This document shows, in pieces, positions 1 to 11,876 of a DNA stretch of 64,000 bases. The notes under the pieces were generated by a model that saw only the letters and a program-made list of their open reading frames with translations, was not told where the DNA came from and ran no database searches. The translations under genes and the position numbers were made by a program. The DNA comes from Mermis nigrescens. Its lineage: Eukaryota; Nematoda; Enoplea; Mermithida; Mermithidae. Position 1 is the stretch's first letter. Every line of letters starts with the position of its first letter. The stretch is taken from the NCBI GenBank assembly GCA_036768485.1, contig JAVLUZ010000623.1:30556-94555 (forward strand), in the 5' to 3' direction.

Positions 1-713
1 AAAGGCAGCTTGCACGAGGATTAAAAGGAAGAAACTATTGGGGATGATTAGGCTGGGGAGAAATTTGAAATCGTGAAGCGTTCTGTTTATAGGCTGCTGT
101 AATAAGACTAATTTGATGTTTGTTTCATAAATTTTATTAAAATGATTGGTGAGCAAAAAGCACAAACGAAAAACTCCCTGAGGGAAGACACATAAGCACT
201 TAGAAACCCTAGCATATTTAAGCAAAGACTTAAAGCCACACATAGGCTTAGGAAGTTTAGGGGTTAAGACCTCCGAGAATACAAAACACCCATACAAATT
301 GAGAGCAGATCCTAAATTCGGCTTTTCGGCAAGATTCTTGCAATTTTTGCCAGTCGTGCTAAATCCAGACCCCCAGGATTCGCGCTTGCTGTCCATGTAT
401 GCGATATGTAGCAAGCCAAGTTTGCTTGATGATATGGTCAAAAAAGACAAATTTCCCGAAAAAGCCACGCGACTTATGCCATGGACAGGATTTTCGATAA
501 TATAAAATTTATTAGGTGTGCAAGATTGTTGTCTTTATCGATAATTTTTGGAGCGCCTCAAACATAGTCGATCTGGAGTAGAGTCAAATAATTTTCTTGT
601 CCACTCATGACATTGAAAATTGTCAGAAAATTAAATTATGACATAAAACAACCATAATTCACAGTAAAAATCATTTTGTAAAAATTTTTCTATTTGTATT
701 TGACCTTTATTTT
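1..713. other. Non-coding sequence, nothing recognised
   Basis: AT-rich sequence with no open frame that looks coding and no repeat matching another part of the window by eye. It lies downstream of the candidate minus-strand exon that ends at 714, so part of it could be 3' flank of that gene. Confidence 0.4.
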
Positions 714-1010
714 TCAGGGTTTTTTAATTTTACTCTGTGGGTCTACTACGCGCTCAAGCCTGCTGGCCACATTTGAGCGTGGGGAAGGTATCTGGACCCC
801 AGTAGAATCCGGCATATCTTCCTCGAAATGGATAGATGCCCCATAATTGAATCTTTGGAAATATTTTTGGTAATTAGGCCTCATTGAACCCCTGAATCTG
901 GCTGCTGCCCACCTATGCTGCTGACTATCAGAAAAGGCCGCATGTTGCGGTAGCATAAAAACTACTAATACTAGTTTACAGAACAGCTTCAGCGTTGCAT
1001 GCGAGCGGGG
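714..1010 (-). CDS. Candidate last exon of a secreted-peptide gene
   Basis: I do not recognise this protein. The minus-strand frame ends at the stop at 714-716. Read upstream of the first ATG (954-956), the same frame stays open to about 1,010 and encodes a hydrophobic stretch (LKLFCKLVLVVFMLPQHAAFS) that looks like a signal peptide core. It is followed by a polar, Arg-rich tail of about 70 residues containing RWAAARFRG and KYFQRFNYG. No in-frame ATG lies before the hydrophobic stretch, so either the ATG at 956 is used or the initiator is in an upstream exon. An AATAAA signal (706-711 on the complement) follows the stop almost directly, which suits a terminal exon but would leave a very short 3' UTR. 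A neuropeptide-like or other small secreted product is possible. Chance remains a real alternative because nothing outside the open frame confirms coding. Confidence 0.3.
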   Translation of the reverse strand, partial: PRSHATLKLFCKLVLVVFMLPQHAAFSDSQQHRWAAARFRGSMRPNYQKYFQRFNYGASIHFEEDMPDSTGVQIPSPRSNVASRLERVVDPQSKIKKP

Positions 1011-1562
1011 GTCGGTGAGGGAAGTGGATCAAGCTGAATTCAGAAAAAATGAAGAAAAATCTAAGCTTATACGCAAAAGCACTGAAAATCGACTAGTCAA
1101 TCATATATAATGTTTTGCTGTTTATGACATTTATACTATCTCTGAAAGCCAGTTTAGCTCCCAAAAAAGTCAAATGACAAACACGCTCTTTTGGTTGAAA
1201 TATGTCTGAGCAGAAATTGAATTCTAAGGATGTGACGGGAGTAAAATCGCGAAAAAAAGTCGCAAAAAAATTTAATTATAGAGTCTTTCAGACTTTTTAG
1301 AGCCGAAGACAACACAAGAGCATGAGGAGAGAGGAGTTTAGACTTTCGAAAAATCCAGCAGACCGTCAATTGACTTATCGGCATATTTTAACCATTTTTA
1401 ACAGTTTTACACCCATAGATCTCTCCGAATTCGCTACTGAATGTATGATTGGAACCATGACGCACTGATGACCGATCTGTCGGGTCAGCCGGTGGGGTTC
1501 ATTGAAATCACCTCAAAAACTAATACAGGCGCTAAAATGGCATTAAAACTATACGCTATTAC
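1011..1562. other. Non-coding sequence, nothing recognised
   Basis: AT-rich sequence between the candidate exon and the first MITE copy. The short open frames on the minus strand show no recognisable domain and are Ser/Phe/Lys-rich, as expected from random AT-rich DNA. Confidence 0.4.
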
Positions 1563-1803
1563 CATATCTGGGCGTCCTCCTAGAAACCAAAATGCCACCC
1601 TGCATTAACCAAAATTCTTCCCAGAATTCAATTTTTTGAATTTTTCTAGTTTTTTCGCAATCTTTGCAGTGCCAATGGATAGTGCTCGATGAGAAACGTT
1701 AAAAACTGGTGTTGTTTCGCCATACCACCATTTTTAGGGCCTTTTTTTTGACCTTTTAAAAAATTTTGCAACCTTCCGGAACTTTGGTGCCGCCCACCTA
1801 TAG
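1563..1803 (-). mobile_element. MITE, CATAGGTGGGC family, copy 1
   Basis: This is a minus-oriented, diverged copy of a short nonautonomous family found about ten times in the window. The shared core reads (on the complement) as two Gs-rich blocks flanking 'aacgtttctcatcgagcac' and 'ccattggca'. Ends resemble CATAKCTGGGCG on the left and CGCCCACCTATAG on the right. The target duplication is not clear in this copy. Confidence 0.75.
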
Positions 1804-4800
1804 CTTCAATACACAGTTTTTGGTCAATTTGAAGCACTTTTGTAGGAAAGTTTAAATGTTCATTTATTTTTGGCCTTCATTCGGCCTCATTTTCTGAAAA
1901 CTTTCCATCTTTCCATTCTGGAGGGTTAAGGCAACCCTCACATGTGCATCCGCAGGCCCCCATTACCCATATTTTTTCGCAGAAGCGCTTCTGCTTTTCC
2001 TGTAAATTATACAAGCTTTCGGATTAACATAAATCTTAACCCCGTCATTTTCAACAAATTCACTCATCCTCGTATCACTCATTGACTTTCCATAACAACA
2101 TGTAATCAAGAACTTTTTTATATTACCGGCTCATGAACCGGAAAGTATGTAATTAATAACTTGTGCACAGAGCTGCCATTTTACAATTAAGTGGTTGATC
2201 AGCTTTGACTGGAACCGGAAGAAAAGTGAAGCGTTAATGCATGCACAAATTACCAATTAATTGGATCAATGAACTGCAAAACAATTCCAAAAAAAGAAAT
2301 TCATTGCGATTTTCACAAAATTTTTTTCACAATGCAAAGCGATCACGCCGTTCAATGATTGATCTTTCTTTTTGATTCCAGTCATTTTTGGTTTTTGCCA
2401 CGTAGGCAAACGTCCAAGCAGTTCATTAATAATATGGAATTACTTTGTCCGAATTATAGCAGCACATTATAACCTATCATTTTGTTTTGTTCACTGGTAT
2501 GTACTTTAATTTCTCATCAGCTGTTTTATGCATATACACATTTTTTCTCAAAAAAAGATTCTGCTATCATTGAAGCAGATCGCAGCTCAGTAGCCTAACA
2601 AGGCGATTGTTTTAGTTCCTTTTTTATCACATTTTGTTTAGTTTTTCTCCTTCTTTTATTCAATGTAGTTTGGGCGCTCGACTAATTGTGATTCACAGAA
2701 GAAAGTCATATTTACAAAAGTAGCAGAACCGAGTACCGTTTGTGAAAAAACAAAAAAAGAAGTCTTTCTCTCAAAATCTATTCGTTTTACACGAATTTTT
2801 CTGAATAAAGCTCGCTGATGAGAAACACTGAATATTTTTCGGCGACAAATCCACGCTTTAGTTTAGTCTCCTAGGCCCTTGAAAATTTCTGGGTTCGAAG
2901 TTTCTAAACCCCTAATAAATTTTGCAAACTTAATTCTTTTTCAAGCTTCTTCAATTATGAAAATAAATTCATGACTTCATAGTTTTTATGAATATCAACT
3001 ACCGAATATTTTCGCTCAAGTTCGAGATATCAAAGGAAAATTGTTGTTCTCAGGGAAAATGTCTTTTTTAGTTTTTCAAATACAAAAAGTGAATCACGTA
3101 AAAGTGTCTTACAAAAGCACATTTTTTTCACAAAATTTAAGGTAATAACAAATAATATCTAATGACTTCACAGTTTTGTCTTATTACGCTGCTTGGAAAT
3201 CACATTTGGAAAGGCTCGAATTATAGATATTCGCAAATGCCTGAAGTAGTAGGAACCAATGATGAATATATTTATTTTCTCACAGTTCCGTCGAGCCATC
3301 TAAATGCATCCGAATAAAGTTGCAAAGAACTCACGAAAATTCAGCCGGTTAAAATGAATTGGCCTAGTCGATTTGTCGGAAATATATTACATGGGTGCCC
3401 TAAGAAGTTTAAATCCGTAATCTCGCATGTCTATGTCCGATGGAAGAAAAGCCACGCACTACTGATAATTTATTAAATTTTGATAATTAAAATTAAAATT
3501 ACATTAAAACGCCAGAATCCGACAATCCGACTGACCACACAGAACTGAATTTTGGAATGTTTTGGGATTTTCTCAGTTTTTCAAAAACCCAGACGCCTGG
3601 AACTCGGCTGCTGCTACTGCCGAAAATTTCAACAAACGAAGGAGCATAATTTTATTTTTTAAATTCAAGAAACTATAGCCCATACAGCTGTTGTCGGGAG
3701 TGTATTCATTGGTCATCTTATCACGATGAGCCGCTCGTTGACCTTGGAGGAGCCTGATCCTGGCACCATTCCGTTCCTCAGTGTCAGGAGAAGCCTTACG
3801 CCGGGATTTGTAGTGGACGATTTGTCCCAGCCACTTACGTACGAGCTCCGGTCGCATTTTGGTCGATTTTGCCATCGATATCAAGCAAGATCAGAGTCAG
3901 CTTCATCAAAAAACTACGTTTACCACGAAACTGCTTAAATTAAAGAGTCGATCTAAACAGCAAATGAACCTTCAATTATGACGTCGTTTTTTTCGTGATT
4001 GAAAGTGTGCGGCCCCCCGCGGCGGAGATGGTATACGAACGTGCGAATGAAGTTAGTATTGACTTGATTTTGGGCAAGCAAGTAATTGTTGATTTATTTT
4101 GCAAATAAAGTAAGTATTGATTTTAATTTTTGTTCAATAAACTAAAAAGTTTATTTATTTATCGGAAAAAGAATGACATCCGGAAGTAAATTTTGGAAAT
4201 TTTCCCGTTTCTTCTACGTGATTGCGGGCAAATTGAGATCACAGTCTAAGCGCCGGAAAATGAGCATTTTACTCTCGACTCTAATTCTTGACCCTTTCTC
4301 GAATTTTAGATCCCCACCGCCTTCACACAGAACTCAATCCTACTCATTTATGTTGATTCTGTGCACAAATTATAATAATTCTGTCCAACGATGAATCGTA
4401 ATTTGTGTCTATAACTGACATGGTGGACTTGATCTGAATTTAAATAAATACCACTGAGAGGGTGTAGTCTCAGTGCAGTGCCGCGAAAATTCTTCCTTGA
4501 CAGATTTTTAACATATTTAACCCTAAATATGTACTTCAGCTTCCTGCCGCAATAGGTTGTGAAAATCTGGATAATTATAGCCGGTACTTATTATGCCCGA
4601 TAAAGAATGAATCACATATTAGGATCAATTTATCACAAGAAGCTAAGTACATCGAAAAATACGGAGGTCGAAGGAATTTTTCAAACAAAAATTTTGAACT
4701 AATTATTTAGTGATTTTCGCGATGAAAATTAGATCTATAAGAATTTTTAAGAATGACTGGAGGCAAATGAGGCACAATCAAGCGTGAGTGTGGGGGGAGA

Positions 4801-7800
4801 TAGTATGGGGGTATGCACTCCCTTAAAAGAGCCAAATACATCTACCAGAGAATGCCTCCTAGAATTCGATTTTGGAAGAACAATTTTCTTTTTCATAATG
4901 AAGTGTAATGATAGTACTCAGTAAAACGTTAGCGCATAATTATTTTTTTTCAATAACGTAATTTCAGGATATACTGAACGCTGAAAAATCGAACAGCACC
5001 TCCCGTTTGGTGCCGTCATGAACAATCAACAAAGACAATAAAACTCAAAATTTGCTTGTAGTACCGTCGGCACGAAGTTCAATTCATAACAAAAACAGCA
5101 TATAGGCAACAGCATCAGCACTAACGCATAGCATAATACTGCATCCGCTCTGATAAATTTGTTATTTAATGACTTTAAAACCTTTTAAAATCATATCTCT
5201 TCTTCGAAAATTCTTCGTGCGGCTCATATATGATCGAATTCAGCAGTAAGCCCGATGTCCACCAGTCATTATCTAAAGTGCTGCCAAAATATATTATTAC
5301 GATTGCCACGTCAATTACAGCAGTCAGTACGAGTGCTATTTCAGAATATATCAGCAAATCAAACCATCAAGTGTTGATATTGCAAGAGCAGTGTGTGTAA
5401 AGTCTACAAGAGACGAAGTTAATCGAGCTGACTAATCTGCTATATTTTACAGACGCGAATGTTCTAAGCAAATTCAAGCGGAATCCGGATTTTGTCCTTT
5501 TTCTTGCATTTTGTAATCAGTCTTTTGCAATGCTAGTTTATCACTTCTCACATTGTAGCAATAAAAAACAGGTCATGATTAATTGTGAGCTTACATCACA
5601 AATACGTTGCTTAAATAGTGTGCAATTGCACTCTCACGATACAGCCAGAGGCCGGCGTATATTCAGGCTTGAGCAGTTCTTTGTCAGTTTACACTGCACT
5701 GTAAAGTAGCTAAAATGAGTCGATAGCGCATTTAAAGTTTGTATAGGGTGCCGCAACAAATTCCTTAGTGCAATTACATGTAAGCCGCAAGAGCCACCGG
5801 AACTTTTTATAACAATTCGTCGTCTCTGAATTTATCAAAATTGAATCAAACCATTTGATTGAAAATTCAGGATTAGAGGTCGGAATGCTTATGGGGCCAA
5901 AATATGAATAACAATGTGTTATCAGTAAAAATTTTTCCACACTCGCAGAGAAGCTCGAAATTAATTATTACAGGGTTTCTTGACCTTGTACTGAAAAATT
6001 GGTTTCAAAAACCTCGATAAATTTTAAAAGTGTTTGACTTCGACAGCAAGAACATCGCCGATTACCAGCTTCCGGGACGATCTTTTAACAATCGTTAAAT
6101 TGATTCAAATTTTCAAGTCCGTACTGAAACCGCTAGGCGGGCAATAACATTTTTGATCTAAAGTTCCAAACCGATTTCCCCAAATCTGTCGGAGACGACA
6201 TTCACGATTTCAACTCATTTCTGACGCCTCGCTTTTTCGCCTGTTTAGGCGTTTTCTGTCCTACTATTTAAGAGACTAAACCTAATTGTAAATGTAGAGC
6301 CGCACTGTGTTTACGGACTCAGCACGGGTACGGGTACATTTGCCTTCGGGACATACCCAGGTACTATAGCTGCTCTCAGCGCTGGTCAGGTTCGCGTTAT
6401 CGCGGGGCGATTTCAGGCATGATTGACCCTTGGCCAGACCAACGGCTTCGATTCCCTCGGTCCTAATATTGCTGACCGAAACCCCGGGAATCTCAGCGGC
6501 TATGCCTAATTTCTAAAACTCGTACCTACCTAAATCCTGGAATGCTCACCAAGGTCAGTTGACCTATCCTCAGCTAACTCCAAGTTGATAATTTAACTTC
6601 TTTCTGAGGTCAGTGAAATGGAAATGATTTGGTTCTAATTCGTGTAGCACTTTGGAATTCGAATACAGTACCAGCGAGCTCTCAGCTGGTCAGTCATCAT
6701 AAAATATTAAATATGTTTTTAGCTAATTTTAGATTTGATGAAGATAAAAGAATTTCGATGAAAAGATAAGACCATAAATTATTTACCCCTTCAAGTTCTG
6801 CTAAAATCAATTTAAATCGTCGTCGGAGCCGCCCTACCAACCTTCGATATATATTATCCCTGGGTAGTGTGGTGATTTTCCACTTTCATTACAATAATGT
6901 GCAACCGCGGCTGTAGCCGGGACCGAACAAATAACACTAAAGCTAAAACGCGACTGGCGGTCAAAAGTCATAACTCAGACGTATCCCTACTGGAATGACT
7001 ACAGTAAAGCAGAGATAACGAAACAAACAAACATTGGTTAAAATTACATTTTACTAAAATGAATATGCTAGAAACTAAAAGCGATAGCATAGGTACAACT
7101 GCTATTGACATATACGTAATTCTACTTTATCGGACAAGTACCTAAATGAATTTTGTATTGGAAAATAGGGATAAATTGAGGAGCTGAGGCATAACCTCGA
7201 ACTCACACATCGCAAATAAAACGGCTGCTCGAAAGAAGATTATGCAAATCGGTGCAGTAATACTGTGTCGTCAGCTGGCTTCGTGAACTGATGTTAAAAA
7301 AAATGTTCGTATTACGTTCATATAAAGTTCATCAACGTGTAACTGTCGTAGTTACATAATCCGAAGTTTCCTTTATTACAATCTGTCACACGATATGCAG
7401 AAAAATGTCAATTTTCGTCAATATTAAGCCTTTATTTTCCCCTATGACCCCCATCAGAGAAGCCCACCGAATTTTCCTTCTAAGAGGTCTAAAACATAGA
7501 TGCATGACCGGTCTGAGGATGTCAGCCCAGCGGTCTGGCATAAGGAAGGAGTTTCAGTCAGATCAGAGAGCTTTTACGAAATGGTCACAAAATAGATGTA
7601 TGTAAATGCTATACATATAATAACAAAAAGCTATTAATACGTCAATCGCAGTCCAGCACTTGTGCAGAAAATAATTAAATTTTCATCAATTTTTGCCTTC
7701 GTCTCTTTTTATTTTCCACGAAATTTCTCATCTTTCTACACTGTAGAGGTTACATATAACATACCCCAACCTCCGTCCGCGTGCCATATGGTCTAAACGC
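1804..7800. other. Long gene-free stretch
   Basis: About 6 kb of AT-rich sequence without a recognisable gene, tRNA, rRNA or repeat. Open frames are short and overlap on opposite strands at 3,573-3,938, where two frames of 70-103 codons face each other without a known domain. A locally GC-richer patch at about 6,240-6,520 has a plus-strand frame rich in Gly, Thr and Ala, interrupted by stop codons. It may be a decayed coding fragment but matches nothing I know. Confidence 0.4.
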
Positions 7801-7808
7801 CCTATGCA

Positions 7809-8059
7809 CATACGTGGGCAACGAAATTCTGGGGGAGGGGTGGAATTTTTGAAAGTCGAAAATGGCCTTAAAAATAATTGGTATAGCGATAAAAACACCA
7901 TTTTTCGACGTTTCTCATCAAGCACTATCCATTGGCATCAAAAAATTGCGAAAAAAACGAAAAAAATTTTCCAAAAATTAATTCTGAAATTTTTTGATTT
8001 CTGGGGGGGTATTTTGGTTTCTGGGGGGTGCATACCCCCAAACCCCACGCGGAAGTGTG
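7809..8059 (+). mobile_element. MITE, CATAGGTGGGC family, copy 2
   Basis: A 251-bp nonautonomous element starting CATACGTGGGC, with a perfect 8-bp target duplication CCTATGCA at 7,801-7,808 and 8,060-8,067. It carries the family core (TTTCTCATCAAGCACTATCC and CCATTGGCATC). The 8-bp duplication points to a hAT-type transposase acting in trans; no transposase is encoded. It abuts the left end of the next element. Confidence 0.9.
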
Positions 8060-8065
8060 CCTATG

Positions 8066-9251
8066 CAGGTGTTGCCAGGTCCCAAAATTCGGGTCTCCTG
8101 CACAGTAAAATTGAGGAAAAATTCTCCTGCAATTCTCCTGAAAATATTTTGTCCTGAAAATTCTCTAGCTCATATTTTTGCAGGAAAGGTTGTACAGCAG
8201 ATCTACAAATTGTATGTACACGTACATATCAAGCATACTCAAACCAATTACAACAGTTCCACCCAACTATTTTATTCTGATCTCTTGCCTGTTAATCTAA
8301 GGACACTCAAGGCTAAATAATGAACATTGAATTCTCTTTCACAAAAGCTCATGGAGACATCATCATTATACAGGCAGATGCAAAAATAATGGAATAATGC
8401 TGCACCACAAAAGTATAACATTTTATTTAACATCAACAGCTGACAAACATTCAATAACAGATTCTGATCTTCATCAGGAACTACATTTTAGTCATGTAAA
8501 TAGAATCCGTAAGCGCAACAACATCTGTTTTGATGGTTTAAAGCTAGAAAGAGATGTATTCCATAAGATAAAGGCATAACACACAGTGATCATCAACTGA
8601 ATGGCACAGTAAGCGATTTCTTAACTTATTTTTAACTGATATAAAATTTCTGAAAAAGCCCTGTTTGCAATGTCTTTTGAAAAAATAAATAATGCTTTAT
8701 TACTGTGTATGTACTTCAGTAGCAAGCAAATCATACGTTTTGAAATATATCAAAAAAATGTTTATAGGCGCTTAGCAAACGTCTATGAAACTGATAAAAA
8801 ACAATTAGACGGTGTGTAAAGCTATGTATTTCTGCACTTCATTGATATTAAGTGAATAAATAAATGGTGGAGGAATGATTTACTACTGAAGCTGAAACCT
8901 TTGGACGCAATTTTGCTTTAGCACTTGAAGTGCTAACTATGAACAAGAAATAAATTCTTAATGTGAAAGATCTAAATTATAAAATTATATACAACTAACT
9001 AACTTCACAGTAAGTACAGTAAAAGGTTAATGTATGATAATCATTATAACATGCTGTTTAAGTTTTGAATATTCTCCTGAATTCTCCTGAATTTTCAGGA
9101 TTCACTGAATTCTCCTGACATTTTAAAATTCTCCTGCATTCTCCTGCATGTTTACAACTTCTCCTGAAAAGCCCATTCTCCTGCTCCATAGCCGCGAAGA
9201 AATTTTAGATTCTCCTGAATTCAGGAGAATTCTCCTGCACCTAGCAGGCTG
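8066..9251. mobile_element. Nonautonomous element with TTCTCCTG subterminal repeats
   Basis: Both ends carry arrays of the octamer TTCTCCTG (about 8,085-8,160 and 9,065-9,240). The outer ends are a rough inverted pair, CAGGTGTTGCCAGG on the left and, on the complement of the right end, CAGCCTGCTAGG. The flanking sequence GCCTATG occurs on both sides, consistent with a target duplication of 7-8 bp. The interior is AT-rich without a recognisable gene. The exact ends are uncertain by a base or two. Confidence 0.6.
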
Positions 9252-10494
9252 GCCTATGTGCATGGTCGCGTAACTACGACTGAGCCCTCCGTAGCTTAAG
9301 TCACGAAGAAAGATTGTGCATGGATCATAATTTTTCAAGTCAATCTAGAATTGATTTCAAAAAGAGTTTAAAGTGGAGGCAACAATCATGATGTGCAAAG
9401 CAATATAAAGTTTTACTAGGCAAAATTGCATTACTGTAGAGTGCCCGAAAACCGCTTTTGTACGGTCTAGGACGTTTTGGCGACGCCGTTTTGGCGACGC
9501 CGTTTTGGCGCCGACCGTTTTAGCGACAGCCGTTTTCCAGCCGTTTATAATTGACAGCCGTTTTGACGACAGCCGTTTGGCGCGGACTGAAAGTTTTTCC
9601 TCAAAATTGCTGGAAATTAACGAGAAACTATTACAATAACTTATTTTTAACGCTCAAAGAACTAATGTTATCATTTTAATCACATGTTGAATCAGTTTTA
9701 GAGAATCAGAGCAGAAATTTTTCGCAGACCTATGTAATTACTTGTACATATGTAAATTTATTCATATGCATGCATGCACGCACCTACCGTTCCTGTATTT
9801 CATTTATTGGAGAGCTTGTTAAATGAATTTAGTTCGCATAAATTAGGCTACCAAAAGTGATATATAAGCATGACGCAGACTTGCCTCTTAGCAATGTCAA
9901 AAAGTCATCATACAACTCGATATATGTACTTTGTAATATTTTCTCTCTCATTAGTTTAAAACACTTTGAAGCCAGTTTAAACTTTTATAAAAGCTCGAAC
10001 AATGAAACAGCTACACATTGCATAATCTGTTACATTTTAGCTTTGAGATCTTTGAAAAATTGAAAGTGACTACAAAAGTAACTTTTAAGCTGATACTTTC
10101 ATAAAAGTAGAATTGATTCAAGTAGAATGCCCAGGGCAAGGTTAAGGATCATCTAACGTGTAGTACCTACTATACATAGATAGAAAATCGGATGAAACGC
10201 TTTACGTCGATTGGCTGGATTATTGTTGTCTACTTTCGAATCACTATTTTAAAAGAAGTCAAAAATTTTGAAACAGACCATTGTAGGTCAAAAGGATTTT
10301 GAAACAGACACCAAGCCAATCGCTTGCGTAACTATGGATATGTAAAGTGCTGTAGTGCATACGTACATAAGTACATACTAACTACCTATACATATAATCA
10401 TGCATGGACAGCACCAAAATTTCTAGTGGTCACTGGGTCAAAATCGCCCAAATTGCAATATGAAGCGCCAAAAATTTAATTCTGGGGGTCAGAG

Positions 10495-10748
10495 CGTATC
10501 TGGGCGTGGGGTATGCACTCCCCAGAGAGCCAAAATACCTAACGAAAAATGGCAAAAACCCAACTTTTACTCCCAGAATTTCATTTTTAAATTTTTTTGC
10601 TTTTTCGGGTTTTTTATATGCCAATCGATGAAGCTCGACGAGAAACGTTCAAAAATGGTGTTTTTCACCATAGCACCATTTCCTAGGGCCAATATTTGAC
10701 TTTGAAAAAAATTTCGCACCACCTGACCTTTAGAGCCGCCCACCTACG
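10495..10748 (-). mobile_element. MITE, CATAGGTGGGC family, copy 3
   Basis: A minus-oriented copy of the ten-copy family, nested in the 9,463-11,475 element. Left end CGTATCTGGGCG, right end CCGCCCACCTACG. Flanking octamers GGTCAGAG and GTCCAGAG are a slightly diverged target duplication. Confidence 0.75.
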
Positions 10749-11100
10749 GTCCAGAGCACCTACGCCCATTCATTGATAACTACCTATGCATATATATGCT
10801 TAATAGGTACCTACCACTATTATGAAACCGTAGTGTGCAGAAATATGGAACAGGCTCCTGTGCTCACATTATTCCAGCAGTTTACAGTCAATTTGAGCAC
10901 GTACATTAAGCTGAGCGAATTAACACTAATTTTTGACGCTTAATATCATCAATCAAGCAATATCCATTGGCTTATACCCCCAAACCCCCAAGCCCATCTT
11001 GTAATAGATCAGTCGTTAGCCTCATAATTCCTTAAATTTTTCAAGGATAATAAATATTAATGACATTTACTTACTTTTGCATTTTTACTCACCAAATATG

Positions 11101-11200
11101 TATAGTCTGTTTCACATAACTTTGTGCTTTTATGTTCACGATTCTAAGTTATTTGTAAACCAGAATTTCATGCCAGAAGTAATGTGTGGAACAGACTATA
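11101..11200. mobile_element. 100-bp palindromic MITE, TATAGTCTGTTTCACA ends
   Basis: Short element with inverted ends TATAGTCTGTTTCACA and TGTGTGGAACAGACTATA. A longer member of the family lies at 22,767-22,936, and a single end is visible at about 25,367. Confidence 0.6.
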
Positions 11201-11758
11201 GATATGCATGTGTATGTTAGCTCTCAAACAATTCCAATAGCAGAAACAGCTATATGTATTTTCAACATATGTAGAATGCTAAAACAGTCTTTTTGAAGAA
11301 ATTTCGAAGAAAATTTTAATTCGGCGCCAAAACGGCCGTCGCCAAAACGGCCGGCGCCAAAACGGCCGGCGCCAAAACGGCCGTCGCCAAAACGGCCAGT
11401 GCCAAAACGGCCGGCGCCAAAACAGCCGTCGCTGAAACGGTCGCCAAACGGCGTCGCCAAAACGTCCCATTTCGGCTTTTGTAGCTACCCGCTTGAGCGC
11501 TGATAATTGATTTCGATGCACAAGGTTTCGTGATTTAGACTGTAGCAAAACAAATCGGTTGTTACATGGAAAATTCCGTTCCCAGGCGATTTATGCACCC
11601 AGTCAAATAGAAACAATTAAAAATGTCTTATATTACACGGATCGGTTTGCATTTTTATTTACTTCTGTTTGTATTAATTTTAAAACATTCCGCTTAGTTT
11701 TATCTTACGACCGAAGCGTTGCGCTCGTTATGTATTTAAAAGATCCATATCTGAAACA

Positions 11759-11820
11759 GCCGAAGCGTGCAAAGTCTCCGAAGCGTGCAAAATCTCCGAA
11801 GCGTGCGAAGTCTCCGGAGC
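11759..11820 (+). repeat. Tandem 18-bp repeat coding PKRAKS units
   Basis: Three to four tandem copies of the 18-bp unit CCGAAGCGTGCAAAGTCT, a multiple of three. In the open plus frame this reads as PKRAKS repeated, reminiscent of histone-H1-like tails. The surrounding frame (11,559-11,876) has no other supporting feature, so I call only the repeat. Confidence 0.6.
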
Positions 11821-11876
11821 TAACGAAAATTACTAGAGGTAGGTACCATCAAGTTATTCATCAGTGGCAGATCTAG

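Larger units (their letters stand above)
9463..11475. mobile_element. hAT-like element with GGCGACGCCGTTTT subterminal repeats
   Basis: The element is bounded by a perfect 8-bp duplication CTTTTGTA (9,455-9,462 and 11,476-11,483). Inverted ends share GGACGTTTTGGCGACG next to the termini. Both ends carry tandem GC-rich units (9,470-9,560 and 11,328-11,465) of the form GCCGTTTTGGCGACG, inverted relative to each other, so the single strand could fold back. The 2-kb interior has no transposase and contains a MITE at 10,495-10,748 and a small palindrome at 11,101-11,200. Confidence 0.75.

Noticed and set aside
6300..6520. Possible rRNA or tRNA fragment in the GC-richer patch
   Set aside because: No cloverleaf, no GGTTCRANNCC box and no familiar rRNA core sequence could be found.
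11224..11548. Two minus-strand frames with repeated GRFGAGRFG or RRPFWRRPF motifs
   Set aside because: They are translations of the GGCGACGCCGTTTT subterminal array of a transposon, read in two frames. The repetition comes from DNA, not protein selection.
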